A stretch of DNA of 14,649 nt from Bacteroidota bacterium (GCA_009936825.1 JAACDV010000282.1:1-14649); one strand, 5' to 3'. Shown: positions 6,904 to 14,555, counted from the first letter of the stretch. Numbers and translations are program-made. The notes: generated by a model from the letters alone, not told the origin.

Positions 6904-8090
6904 CACAACCTTTCCAATTCACCTTCAAGGTCGATCAAGCTTTGCAGGCTATTACACGGTGCAAAACAATCAAGATAGGGCAGCGCGGCCGCCATGCTCG
7001 CCGCCACCGGCGCGTAATCCTTCCAGCCCAAGAGCGGGTTCAACCAGATCACCTTGCAGCCTTTGCGCTTTAGCCGCGCCAGAGCGGCGCCAACCCGCTC
7101 GGATCCGGTTGTATCATATCCGTCCGACATGATGATCACGACACTGCGCCGCCCCAGCATACGTCCTGCATATTGGGCGTTGAACTGTTCAAGACAATGC
7201 CCGATCCGCGTGCCGCCGCCGAATCCCTGCGCCATCATCGACAACCGGTTTACCGCGCGCAGAGAATCATTATCGCGAAGCGCGTCGCTGACGTTCATCA
7301 AGCTGGTGTGAAACACAAAGGCATCAGCGCGCTGGTCAGCATCAATCAAACCGCGCAGAAATGCCAGAAACACGCGCGCATACAGTGTCATCGACCCGGA
7401 AACATCAAGCAGCGAAACCAGATGCATGGGCCGGTCAGGCCGCCGCCGCCGCAACAGTTGCACTGGCTCACCGCCACTGGAAACCGACCGGCGAATAATC
7501 CGCCGCAGATCAATCATTGATCCTTTACGCGCCGCCTTGCGCCGACGGGACCGCCGATAGCGGATCGCCTTGGCAATTCTTAGCGCTGCACGCTCGGCCA
7601 TGTCACGATCTTCGGGGAGCAGGAATTCGCGCATATCCTTTTTGTTGGTATTCACAACATGTGTGGCGATCAGCTTGCCCTCACCGTCACTTTCAGCCTC
7701 ACCTGTATTATCATTATCCGGTGTCTCGGCATCGCCGGAACCGCTTTCATCCTGTTGCGACATAAATTTCGACAGGTTTGAAAAGCTGTGCTTGTCAGGA
7801 GTAGCTTTGGCCGTCCGCGCATGTTCGTGGCGCATTTTTCCGGTATTCAGCCAGAATGCGTCAAACAGATCATCGAATTTGCCGAACCCGTCAACATCCG
7901 TGCTGCAGATAGCCTTTAAGGCAAGGCGAAGTTCATGCGGACTGCCAAGATTGAGAGCTGGCATACTGCGCAGCGCCAATTCGGTTTCGGGCATACCAAC
8001 CGCCATCCCGTTATCGCGAAGATGACGGGTGAAATCGCCAATTCGTTCAACCGTAGTGGCGCGTGTTGGAAAGCGAGTGACCTGGCTCAT
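6903..8090 (-). CDS. coxE: VWA-domain CO dehydrogenase maturation protein CoxE
   Basis: A 395-residue CoxE-type protein with a von Willebrand factor A domain in its C-terminal half. The metal-ion-dependent adhesion site is intact: DVSGS at 229-233, the GGGTRIG threonine near T294, and MSDGYD with D323. The N-terminal half is helical with a conserved region at about 15-90, then an acidic Ser/Asp/Glu linker (112-138) and a strongly basic stretch (176-202, 214-220). CoxE works with the AAA+ ATPase CoxD, and with CoxF it is needed to put copper into the CuSMoO2 centre of CO dehydrogenase in Afipia (Oligotropha) carboxidovorans. The ATG lies 6 nt after the coxD stop and the gene's stop overlaps coxF, so translation is probably coupled. 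The ribosome-binding site is weak (GGAT). Confidence 0.92.
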   Translation of the reverse strand: MSQVTRFPTRATTVERIGDFTRHLRDNGMAVGMPETELALRSMPALNLGSPHELRLALKAICSTDVDGFGKFDDLFDAFWLNTGKMRHEHARTAKATPDKHSFSNLSKFMSQQDESGSGDAETPDNDNTGEAESDGEGKLIATHVVNTNKKDMREFLLPEDRDMAERAALRIAKAIRYRRSRRRKAARKGSMIDLRRIIRRSVSSGGEPVQLLRRRRPDRPMHLVSLLDVSGSMTLYARVFLAFLRGLIDADQRADAFVFHTSLMNVSDALRDNDSLRAVNRLSMMAQGFGGGTRIGHCLEQFNAQYAGRMLGRRSVVIIMSDGYDTTGSERVGAALARLKRKGCKVIWLNPLLGWKDYAPVAASMAAALPYLDCFAPCNSLQSLIDLEGELERL

Positions 8091-8096
8091 AACCGA

Positions 8097-8975
8097 TTAT
8101 CCAGCCGTGCCAGCCAGCCGCTGGGATACCACGCGCGGAATAGCCGCTTGATCAGCCTCGGTCTTTAATAGCGCCACCAAAGACGCTTGCAACATCGCCG
8201 GATTCTCGGTCAGATCATTAAACCCCAGCCCGGACAGCGCCGCTGCCCAGTCCAGTGTTTCGGCAATGCCGGGTTTCTTTTCCAGATCTTCCTTGCGCAA
8301 CGCCTGCACGAACCCGACAATTTGGGATGCCAGTTTCGGATTTAACTCAGGCCCCCGCTTGTCAAGGATGGCAAGCTCAGTCTGGCGATCAGGGTATGGC
8401 ACAAAATTATAGATACACCGGCGGCGCAGCGCATCAGACAAATCGCGCGTTCCATTCGCCGTCAACACAACAATCGGGCGTGTGGTAGCGACAATCGTGC
8501 CCAACTCGGGGATGGTAATCTGAAAGTCGGAGAGGACTTCAAGAAGGAACGCCTCAAACTCTTCGTCGGCGCGGTCAATCTCGTCGATCAGCAACACCGG
8601 AGGTTTGGGTTGCTGGATGGCGCGAAGAAGCGGCCTTTCCAGCAGAAATTCGCGCGAGAAAATGCGGTCTTCGATCTCACCGGCTTTTGCCCCCGAATCA
8701 GCAGATGCACGGATTGATAAAAGCTGACGCTGATAATTCCATTCATAAATAGCCGCAGACGCATCGAGCCCCTCATAACATTGCAGGCGAATCAGCTCGG
8801 TATTTTCAATTTCGGCAAGCGTTTTGGCAATCTGCGTTTTACCAACGCCAGCATCGCCCTCAAGCAGAATCGGACGCTCTAAAGTGAGCGCGATATTAAT
8901 CGCCATAGCAAGCTCGTCAGAAGCGACGTAGCCAGCCTGGTCGAGGTTTGATTTAAGGTCAGTCCAGTTCATCAT
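8097..8975 (-). CDS. coxD: MoxR-type AAA+ ATPase CoxD
   Basis: A 292-residue MoxR-family AAA+ ATPase. Walker A GDAGVGKT is at 40-47, Walker B VLLIDEID at 127-134 and sensor 1 LTANGT at 171-176, followed by an arginine-rich DALRRRC. CoxD acts as an ATP-dependent chaperone in stepwise maturation of the [CuSMoO2] centre, first sulfurating the Mo, in Afipia carboxidovorans. Two adjacent ATG codons (8975 and 8972) can start it; neither has a clear Shine-Dalgarno. Directly upstream is a GC-rich hairpin (8980-9004) in the 39-nt gap from coxL. This is unlike the other cox genes, most of which have good sites, and suggests separate control of the maturation genes. The coxE ATG follows the stop after 6 nt. 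Confidence 0.93.
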   Translation of the reverse strand: MMNWTDLKSNLDQAGYVASDELAMAINIALTLERPILLEGDAGVGKTQIAKTLAEIENTELIRLQCYEGLDASAAIYEWNYQRQLLSIRASADSGAKAGEIEDRIFSREFLLERPLLRAIQQPKPPVLLIDEIDRADEEFEAFLLEVLSDFQITIPELGTIVATTRPIVVLTANGTRDLSDALRRRCIYNFVPYPDRQTELAILDKRGPELNPKLASQIVGFVQALRKEDLEKKPGIAETLDWAAALSGLGFNDLTENPAMLQASLVALLKTEADQAAIPRVVSQRLAGTAG

Positions 8976-8979
8976 AAGG

Positions 8980-9004
8980 CGGCAGGGAGCAAAGCCCCCT
9001 GCCG
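8980..9004 (-). promoter_or_regulatory. GC-rich hairpin between coxL and coxD
   Basis: A perfect 8-bp inverted repeat, CGGCAGGG at 8980-8987 pairing with CCCTGCCG at 8997-9004, with a 9-nt loop. On the minus-strand transcript it lies 10 nt after the coxL stop and ends 4 nt before the first coxD ATG. No uridine run follows, so it is not a standard intrinsic terminator. It may protect the 3' end of a coxMSL transcript, cause partial termination, or limit coxD translation. Confidence 0.6.
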
Positions 9005-9014
9005 TTCCCCTGTG

Positions 9015-11435
9015 TTAGTCGTGAAGGCCGAGATTGTCAGCCGTCTTCCAGATCCGCCAATGGTCGTGTGGCATATGGCTCTGGGTCAGACCAAACGTGC
9101 GGAATGCATCATGCACTGCGTTTGAGAAGGCTGGCACACCGCCCACATTCGGGCTTTCGCCAACGCCTTTTGCGCCGATAGGATGATGGGGGCTCGGGGT
9201 GACGGTATGATCCGTCTCATAGTTTGGTGTTTCCCAAGCCGTCGGGATAAAGAAGTCCATCAACGTTCCCGTGGTCACATTGCCTTGCTCGTCATAGGCA
9301 ATTTCCTGACCCATGGCGATCGCCAGCGCTTCGGTAAGTCCGCCATGGACCTGACCTTCGATAACCATCGGGTTAATCCGCGTGCCACAATCATCCAGCG
9401 CATAGAACTGGCGGATTTCGGTGGTACCGGTATCAACATTGATGTCCATCACGCAGATATAGGCCCCGAACGGATAGGTCATGTTCGGCGGGTCATAATA
9501 GCTGACAGCTTCCAGTCCCGGTTCAACGCCCGGCATGGCCTGATTGTAGGACGCAAAGGCGATTTCCTTCATCGTTTTGAAACGCTCAGGCGCGCCTTTT
9601 ACGACAAACCGATCAACATCCCACTCCACATCATCATCATGCACTTCCAGCAGATAGGCTGCGATCATCTGCGCCTTGGCGCGGATTTTACGGCCAGCCA
9701 TTGCTGTAGCAGCACCGGCAACTGGCGTTGAACGCGATCCATAAGTACCAAGACCGTATGGTGCGGTATCAGTATCGCCCTCTTCCAGCGTGATGTCTTC
9801 GGCAGGAATACCGATCTCTGACGCCAAAATCTGCGAGAAGGTCGTGGCATGGCCCTGACCCTGCGAGATGGTTCCAAGACGGGCAATTGCCGACCCAGTT
9901 GGGTGGATGCGGATTTCACAGGAATCAAACATGCCAAGCCCAAGAATATCACAATTCTTGACCGGACCTGCGCCGACGATTTCGGTGAAATGGCTCAATC
10001 CAATTCCCATCAATGTGCGGGTCTCACCACGGTTGAATGCCTCAAGCCGCTCTGCCTGCTCTTTGCGAAGACCATCATAATCGACAGCCGCCAAAGCTTT
10101 TGTCCACGCAGTATGGTAATCGCCCGAATCATATTCCCAACCAAGTGCTGACTGATAGGGAAACTGTTCTTTCTTGATGAAGTTCTTCATCCGCAATTCG
10201 GCAGCATCCATACCAAGCTTGATCGCCAGAATCTCGATCATGCGCTCGATGAAATAGGCAGCCTCGGTCACCCGGAACGAGCAACGATAGGCAACACCGC
10301 CCGGCGCTTTGTTGGTGTAGATACCGTCAACCTCAAGATAGGCGGTCGGGATATCGTAGGAGCCGGTACAGATGTTCATCAAGCCGGCCGGGAACTTTGT
10401 TGGGTCAGCACAGGCATCAAACGCGCCATGGTCGGCGGTTGTATGACAATGTAAGCCGGTGATCTTACCGTCTTTAGTGGCTGAAATCCGGCCCTTCATC
10501 CAGTAATCACGGGCAAAGGCTGTCGCCATCAGGTTGTCCGAACGATCTTCAACCCACTTCACCGGAACGCCGGTGACGATTGACGCTACGATTGAGCAGA
10601 CATAGCCCGGGTAAACACCGACCTTGTTGCCAAAACCGCCGCCAATATCTGGCGAAATGACACGGATATTATGCTCGGCAATGCCTGAAATCAGCGAGGC
10701 AACAGTACGGACCGCGTGGGGTGCCTGAAATGTTCCCCATAACGTCAGCTTGCCATTGACCTTATCCATTGACGCCACACATCCACATGTCTCCAGCGGG
10801 CATGGGTGGGTACGATGGTAGTGGATCATTTCTTCGGCAACAACATCAGCCTCGGCAATCACGGCGTTGGTCTGATCCTTTTCACCAGCTTCCCATGTAA
10901 AAATATGGTTTGGATGCCGGCGTGGTCCGTGCGCGCCTTCCTTTTGGTCGGCAATGTCCTCACGCAGGATCGGCGCATCATCAATTTCTGCTTTGAACGG
11001 ATCAACAAGAACCGGCAGCTCTTCATATTCGACCACAACCGCGGCAATACCATCAGCCGCAGCATAGCGGTCATCCGCAACTACAAACGCAACTTCCTGC
11101 GCCTGAAACAATACTTTGCCGTCGGCAAGTACCATTTGCTTGTCACCGGCCAGTGTTGGCATCCAATGCAGTCCCAGCGGCTCCAGGTCGGCAGCCGTCA
11201 GAACCGCATGCACACCCGGAATGGCCATTGCAGCTTCGGTGTTGATCGACTTCACCCGGGCATGCGCATAGGGCGAGCGAACAAAGTCACCAAACAGCAT
11301 TCCCTTCATCTGGATGTCATCAACATAATTGCCTTTCCCTTGCGTAAAGCGAGCATCCTCGACCCGCTTGCGCGAAGTGCCTAGGCCACTAAGCGCAGCA
11401 ATACGTTCTTCTTTAGGAGGGGTTGACTCGTTCAT
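9015..11435 (-). CDS. coxL: Aerobic CO dehydrogenase large subunit CoxL, form I
   Basis: The catalytic molybdenum-copper subunit, oxidising CO with water to CO2 and passing two electrons to CoxS. It has 806 residues; the Afipia carboxidovorans protein has 809. The form I signature AYRCSFR is at 382-388, with C385 the residue that ligates copper. Q237 (GTFQAPH) and E760 (KGVGES) correspond to the known active-site Gln240 and Glu763, all shifted by three. The cofactor-binding loop PDIGGGFGNK is at 262-271. Form II proteins carry AYRGAGR instead, so this is a bona fide CO dehydrogenase. The ATG at 11435 overlaps the coxS stop as TAATG and has AAGGAG 8 nt upstream. The enzyme should be cytoplasmic, at the inner face of the membrane. 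Confidence 0.97.
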   Translation of the reverse strand: MNESTPPKEERIAALSGLGTSRKRVEDARFTQGKGNYVDDIQMKGMLFGDFVRSPYAHARVKSINTEAAMAIPGVHAVLTAADLEPLGLHWMPTLAGDKQMVLADGKVLFQAQEVAFVVADDRYAAADGIAAVVVEYEELPVLVDPFKAEIDDAPILREDIADQKEGAHGPRRHPNHIFTWEAGEKDQTNAVIAEADVVAEEMIHYHRTHPCPLETCGCVASMDKVNGKLTLWGTFQAPHAVRTVASLISGIAEHNIRVISPDIGGGFGNKVGVYPGYVCSIVASIVTGVPVKWVEDRSDNLMATAFARDYWMKGRISATKDGKITGLHCHTTADHGAFDACADPTKFPAGLMNICTGSYDIPTAYLEVDGIYTNKAPGGVAYRCSFRVTEAAYFIERMIEILAIKLGMDAAELRMKNFIKKEQFPYQSALGWEYDSGDYHTAWTKALAAVDYDGLRKEQAERLEAFNRGETRTLMGIGLSHFTEIVGAGPVKNCDILGLGMFDSCEIRIHPTGSAIARLGTISQGQGHATTFSQILASEIGIPAEDITLEEGDTDTAPYGLGTYGSRSTPVAGAATAMAGRKIRAKAQMIAAYLLEVHDDDVEWDVDRFVVKGAPERFKTMKEIAFASYNQAMPGVEPGLEAVSYYDPPNMTYPFGAYICVMDINVDTGTTEIRQFYALDDCGTRINPMVIEGQVHGGLTEALAIAMGQEIAYDEQGNVTTGTLMDFFIPTAWETPNYETDHTVTPSPHHPIGAKGVGESPNVGGVPAFSNAVHDAFRTFGLTQSHMPHDHWRIWKTADNLGLHD

Positions 11436-11923
11436 TACGCAGACTCCTTCATCTCATTCATTTTCGCCGCAGCGGCTAAAATAGCTTTCACAATATTCTG
11501 ATACCCGGTACAGCGGCAAAGATTGCCAGCGATACCAAAACGAACTTCGTCCTCGGTCGGATTGGGAATTTCCTGCAACAACCGATGCGCGCGGGTGATC
11601 ATTCCGGGGGTACAATAACCGCACTGCAAACCGTGATGCTCTTTGAACATCTCTTGCAATACATGCAGGCTATCCGGTGTGCCCAGCCCCTCAATCGTGG
11701 TGATTTCAGCGCCATTGGCCTGTGCTGCAAACACTGTGCAGGATTTAACCGACATGCCATTCATATCAATAGTGCAGGCACCGCAATGCGATGAGCTGCA
11801 CCCAATGTGCGGGCCGGTAATGCCCATCTCTTCACGCAGCGCATGAATCAACAGGGTCCGCGGCTCAGTCAGCAGATCAACGTCCTTACCATTTACATTC
11901 AGCTTAATATGCATCTTTTCCAT
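11435..11923 (-). CDS. coxS: CO dehydrogenase small iron-sulfur subunit CoxS
   Basis: The electron-transfer subunit carrying two [2Fe-2S] clusters, 162 residues. The plant-ferredoxin-type cluster is bound by C42, C47, C50 ([10 protein letters not shown]) and C62. The cluster next to the Mo site is bound by C101, C104, C136 and C138 (QCGYC and LCRC). The position of every cysteine matches the family within one residue. The usual Asp after the first cysteine is Ser here, a small change away from the ligands. The frame is open further upstream to 11992 inside coxM, but ATG 11923 has GAGGAG 7 nt before it and begins at the conserved N-terminus. The coxM stop falls 13 nt upstream, and the coxL start overlaps this gene's stop. 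Confidence 0.97.
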   Translation of the reverse strand: MEKMHIKLNVNGKDVDLLTEPRTLLIHALREEMGITGPHIGCSSSHCGACTIDMNGMSVKSCTVFAAQANGAEITTIEGLGTPDSLHVLQEMFKEHHGLQCGYCTPGMITRAHRLLQEIPNPTEDEVRFGIAGNLCRCTGYQNIVKAILAAAAKMNEMKESA

Positions 11924-11936
11924 ACTGAACTCCTCT

Positions 11937-12791
11937 CTATGCACGCGACTTGGCGCTGTGGATGGCCTTTTTAATAATAATTCCAGCCACATATTTTTTG
12001 AAATCTACCGGACCGCGTGTATCCGCAACCGGATCAGAGGCCCCAACTGCTGCTTTGACGGCCGCGTCAATCGACGCGTCATCCAAGGTGCTACCCACCA
12101 GAATATCGACCGCTTCGGCGCAATATACAGGGGTGTCGGACAGGTTGGTCAACGCGATGGAAGCAGCACTGCATGTACCGCCTTCAACCGTTAGCAGAAC
12201 ACCGGCAGCTGCGGTGGCATAATCACCAATCTTGCGCTTTTGCTTTTCATAGGCGTAGCCGCCGTCTGCTGCCGCAAAGGAAATAGCTGTCAGAATTTCA
12301 TCTTCCTCACGCGCGGTAAAATAGGCAGCCTCATAAAAATCACGGGCAGCTACAGTGCGGGCCCCGTTCGGGCCGGTCAGATGATAGGTTGCATCCAGCG
12401 TCTGCATCAGGCCGGGCATGTCATTGGCCGGGTCACCGTTGGCAACATTGCCGCCAATGGTTCCAACATAGCGAACCTGCGGGTCGGCGATTTGCAACGA
12501 TGCCTCACGAACCAGCGGAGCGGCCTTAGCCAGCGTATCACTGGTAATCAGCTCGTGCTGGGTTGTCATTGCACCAATGGTCACCACGCCATCTTGCAGC
12601 GAAATGCCCTTCAGCGTCTCAACAGCTGCAAGGTCGATAAGATGAGAGATGTCGGTTAGGCGCTGTTTCATGACTGGAATAAGGCTGTGGCCCCCGGCGA
12701 TAACACGCGCATCATCCCCCCATTCGGCCAACAGACTGACGACACCGTCAACAGTTTCTGGCCGGTGATAATTAAAAGCACTTGGAATCAT
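11937..12791 (-). CDS. coxM: CO dehydrogenase medium FAD-binding subunit CoxM
   Basis: The flavoprotein subunit that takes electrons from CoxS and delivers them to the respiratory chain; 284 residues, close to the 288 of the Afipia carboxidovorans protein. FAD-contact motifs AGGHS at 32-36 and TIGGN at 111-115 sit exactly where the family has them, with NGDPANDMP following. An in-frame start at 12857 would add 22 unrelated residues. ATG 12791 begins the conserved [11 protein letters not shown] and has AGGGAG (12800-12805) 8 nt upstream, so I chose it. It is the first gene of the cluster; the M-S-L order is that of form I operons. Its promoter should lie in the AT-rich 439-nt gap to the right, where a small dyad is found in the probable leader. 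Confidence 0.96.
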   Translation of the reverse strand: MIPSAFNYHRPETVDGVVSLLAEWGDDARVIAGGHSLIPVMKQRLTDISHLIDLAAVETLKGISLQDGVVTIGAMTTQHELITSDTLAKAAPLVREASLQIADPQVRYVGTIGGNVANGDPANDMPGLMQTLDATYHLTGPNGARTVAARDFYEAAYFTAREEDEILTAISFAAADGGYAYEKQKRKIGDYATAAAGVLLTVEGGTCSAASIALTNLSDTPVYCAEAVDILVGSTLDDASIDAAVKAAVGASDPVADTRGPVDFKKYVAGIIIKKAIHSAKSRA

Positions 12792-12817
12792 ACGAAATTC
12801 TCCCTTTATTATTACAT

Positions 12818-12834
12818 GCCTGATTGCGTCAGGC
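12818..12834. promoter_or_regulatory. Perfect 6-bp dyad upstream of coxM
   Basis: GCCTGA at 12818-12823 and TCAGGC at 12829-12834 form a perfect inverted repeat with a 5-nt loop, 26 nt before the coxM ATG and 12 nt before its Shine-Dalgarno. It could be a hairpin in the mRNA leader or a binding site for a dimeric regulator. No coxM promoter hexamers could be assigned with confidence. Confidence 0.4.
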
Positions 12835-13038
12835 TCGAAAGCACTCTTGGTTGGCAATACTCTTCGGAATTGATCTATTTTTTAAACATTTAATCGCTAG
12901 GAAATATCTAAGGAATGATCAAACGCTGAATAAGATATTTCGAATGTTAACGGTTATAAGATACAAAACACTACGCCTAATTTTGGAAAAACAAAAAACC
13001 AATTTGATTCGGTCGAGCTAAGTGGGTCAAATTTGTCC

Positions 13039-13083
13039 GGCCAATAATCACGAGGCCGATAACAACGCGGCCAATGATCACGC
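13039..13083. repeat. Three tandem 15-bp repeats in the coxM-MaoC intergenic region
   Basis: Copies start at 13039, 13054 and 13069: GGCCAATAATCACGA, GGCCGATAACAACGC and GGCCAATGATCACGC. The shared core is GGCC-RAT-RA-(Y/A)-ACG. The period of exactly 15 bp, and the place between two divergent transcription units, suggest repeated protein-binding sites, though a chance small duplication is possible. Confidence 0.6.
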
Positions 13084-13123
13084 GATAGCTATTTGCCTTC
13101 TGACCAGAAATCTGCTGTAACAA

Positions 13124-13135
13124 TACGACGTCGTA
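13124..13135. promoter_or_regulatory. 12-bp perfect palindrome, candidate operator
   Basis: TACGACGTCGTA reads the same on both strands. It lies 95 nt upstream of the first MaoC-like gene in a non-coding region. Such a palindrome is typical of a binding site for a dimeric transcription factor; which factor is unknown. Confidence 0.4.
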
Positions 13136-13230
13136 AATCTACCAATTTGTCGCGCCTATCGCCGACCTTTCATCACCACGCCACAAACCGCATCAGGCAT
13201 CCGTAAAATCAGGTACCGACCACATATATT

Positions 13231-13803
13231 ATGGAAATTCCCGCCTCAAAATCTGCATCAAACAATACACATGCAACCAATGTTGTACCAGCATCTAAAT
13301 TCATCGAGGATTTGGCTGTTGGCATGGTGTTCAAAACTCAGGCGATCAGCATTGACGCGCCCGCTATTCGTGAATTCGCCCGCCAGTTTGATCCGCAGCC
13401 CTATCATCTTGACCGTGAGGCCGCCGAAGCATCATTGTTCGGCGGGCTGTGCGCCAGTGGCTGGCATGTGTGCGCCGTAATGATGCGGCTTTTATCGGAC
13501 TGTATGGCCGAATCCGGGGGTGCGCTTGTCGGCAATGATCAGGTTCCGTGGTTGCAGTGGCGCAAGCCGGTCTTTGAAGGCGATCTGATAAGCGCGACAA
13601 TTACCGTTTCGGCCTGCGATAATTTGAGCGCTGATGATTTGAACGGATCGGTTTCCTGCAAAATCGTTGTGCATAATCAGAATGATGAAACAGTTATGAA
13701 ATTGCTAAACGTGTTGAGTGTTGCAAAACGCTCTTCTGCATCAACGCCAACTGGCGGGGCAGATGCCAAAGGCGGGGCGCTGGCCAAAGGGCGGGACGCA
13801 TGA
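13231..13803 (+). CDS. MaoC-like acyl dehydratase, catalytic-type partner
   Basis: A 190-residue hot-dog-fold protein of the MaoC (R)-enoyl-CoA hydratase family. The hydratase motif is intact: D54 and H59 in FDPQPYH, the same five-residue spacing as the Asp-His dyad of the (R)-hydratase PhaJ, and ASGWH with S76 as the third conserved residue. The reaction would be hydration/dehydration of an enoyl/3-hydroxyacyl thioester; the substrate is unknown. The first 20 residues are a polar extension and the last 20 a Gly/Ala/Lys tail built from an 18-bp duplication. No Shine-Dalgarno is seen before ATG 13231, the only good start before the domain. Its stop overlaps the next gene (ATGA), so the two products are probably made as a pair. 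Confidence 0.82.
   Translation: MEIPASKSASNNTHATNVVPASKFIEDLAVGMVFKTQAISIDAPAIREFARQFDPQPYHLDREAAEASLFGGLCASGWHVCAVMMRLLSDCMAESGGALVGNDQVPWLQWRKPVFEGDLISATITVSACDNLSADDLNGSVSCKIVVHNQNDETVMKLLNVLSVAKRSSASTPTGGADAKGGALAKGRDA
13753..13788 (+). repeat. 18-bp tandem duplication at the 3' end of the first MaoC-like gene
   Basis: GGCGGGGCAGATGCCAAA (13753-13770) is followed by GGCGGGGCGCTGGCCAAA (13771-13788). It encodes GGADAK then GGALAK in the flexible tail, and lies just before the overlap with the next gene. Confidence 0.75.
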
Positions 13804-14294
13804 CAGAGCAACGCTATCTTCGGTCGCGCTGGTTTGAAGATATCCCGGTTGGCGAGTTCCATGTGTTTGGAAGCTATACTTTCAGCGAACAGGAAATCAT
13901 TGATTTTGGGAAGCTATACGCCCCGCAATCCTATCATACCGACCCTGAAGCGGCGCTGGATACGCGCCACCGCGGCCTGATCGCCTCAAACTGGCATGTA
14001 TGCGCGGTCTGGATGCGTCTGATGGTCAGCTATATGGAAAATTACGCCCTTGGCGTTGAGGATGGGCGGCGCAACGGGGCTGGCCTCGGCATTGAGGATC
14101 TTGAGGTGTTTACGCCGGTACGCCCGGGCCACACGCTGATTTATTCGCACGAGATTATTGAGAAAACAGACAAGATTATCCGCGATAAATGGGGGGTTAT
14201 TCGGAGCCGCAACGAAGCGGTGAATAACCGGGGCGAGCTGGTGTTACGCTTTTATGTGGATATTCTGGCCGAGCGCGACCCGGCAAAACTGTAA
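13800..14294 (+). CDS. MaoC-like hot-dog protein lacking the catalytic aspartate
   Basis: A 164-residue hot-dog protein related to the preceding one (SYTFSEQEIIDFGKLYAPQSYHTDPEAA; SNWHVCAVWMRLM aligns with SGWHVCAVMMRLL). The histidine of the hydratase motif is present (H46) but the aspartate is replaced by alanine (A41). A catalytic and a degenerate hot-dog unit together are known from eukaryotic hydratase 2 and from paired MaoC proteins, where the second unit helps bind the acyl chain. I infer a heteromeric dehydratase. ATG 13800 overlaps the previous stop by 4 nt (ATGA). It ends 20 nt before the next small gene. The family call is sure; loss of activity alone is inferred. Confidence 0.8.
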   Translation: MTEQRYLRSRWFEDIPVGEFHVFGSYTFSEQEIIDFGKLYAPQSYHTDPEAALDTRHRGLIASNWHVCAVWMRLMVSYMENYALGVEDGRRNGAGLGIEDLEVFTPVRPGHTLIYSHEIIEKTDKIIRDKWGVIRSRNEAVNNRGELVLRFYVDILAERDPAKL

Positions 14295-14314
14295 GCGGAT
14301 ATTTGGAGTTGAAA

Positions 14315-14545
14315 ATGCCGAACCCGAGTCAGCTGGAGCCGCGCCACCTAGTAGAAGACGAAACCAGCGAAATCATCGAGATGGCGCTGTCTGATCACAC
14401 CAGTTTCGCGCAAATTGAAGCTCTGTATGGCCTGAAAGAGAAAGAGGTGAAGGCACTGATGCGCTCAAATCTGAAAAAAGGTAGCTATCAGGCGTGGCGC
14501 AAGCGGGTCCGCAAATTTTCTGACCGCAGAGAAAATTACAAATAA
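14315..14545 (+). CDS. TIGR03643/DUF2805-type small protein
   Basis: A 76-residue protein of a conserved small family with no known function. Features that fit: the acidic helix DETSEIIEMALSDHTSFAQIEALYGLKEKEVKALMR, which reads like a helix-turn-helix, and the basic C-terminus with SYQAWRKRVR and FSDRRENYK. The size agrees with the family. A TTG at 14303 is in frame, but ATG 14315 has GGAG 6 nt upstream and is the better start. It follows the second MaoC-like gene by 20 nt and is probably co-transcribed with it. DNA or RNA binding is possible from the basic, helix-turn-helix-like character but is not shown. Confidence 0.75.
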   Translation: MPNPSQLEPRHLVEDETSEIIEMALSDHTSFAQIEALYGLKEKEVKALMRSNLKKGSYQAWRKRVRKFSDRRENYK

Positions 14546-14555
14546 TGCGGCCCCA

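Larger units (their letters stand above)
12792..13230. other. AT-rich divergent intergenic region between coxM and the MaoC pair
   Basis: A 439-nt stretch without a credible gene. It is clearly AT-rich from about 12850 to 13015 and more balanced towards 13230. It should hold the promoters of the cox cluster (leftward) and of the hydratase pair (rightward). It contains a dyad near coxM (12818-12834), three 15-bp repeats (13039-13083) and a 12-bp palindrome (13124-13135). Short open frames here have no start signals or composition to support them. No regulator gene is present in the gap. Confidence 0.7.

Noticed and set aside
10806..11384. Long open frame on the plus strand opposite coxL (192 codons)
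   Set aside because: It lies entirely antisense to coxL, whose motifs and length are unambiguous. Its translation is Arg/His-rich shadow sequence with no family features.
11923..11992. Upstream start for coxS at 11992, overlapping coxM
   Set aside because: The extra 23 residues are not part of the CoxS family N-terminus, and ATG 11923 has a strong GAGGAG at good spacing.
12824..13021. 65-codon open frame on the plus strand in the coxM upstream region
   Set aside because: It needs an ATT start, has no Shine-Dalgarno, and its Lys/Ile/Leu-rich content simply reflects the AT-rich DNA.
13022..13120. Short GTG-start frame covering the three 15-bp repeats (32 codons)
   Set aside because: No ribosome-binding site and no independent support; I keep it only as a repeat.
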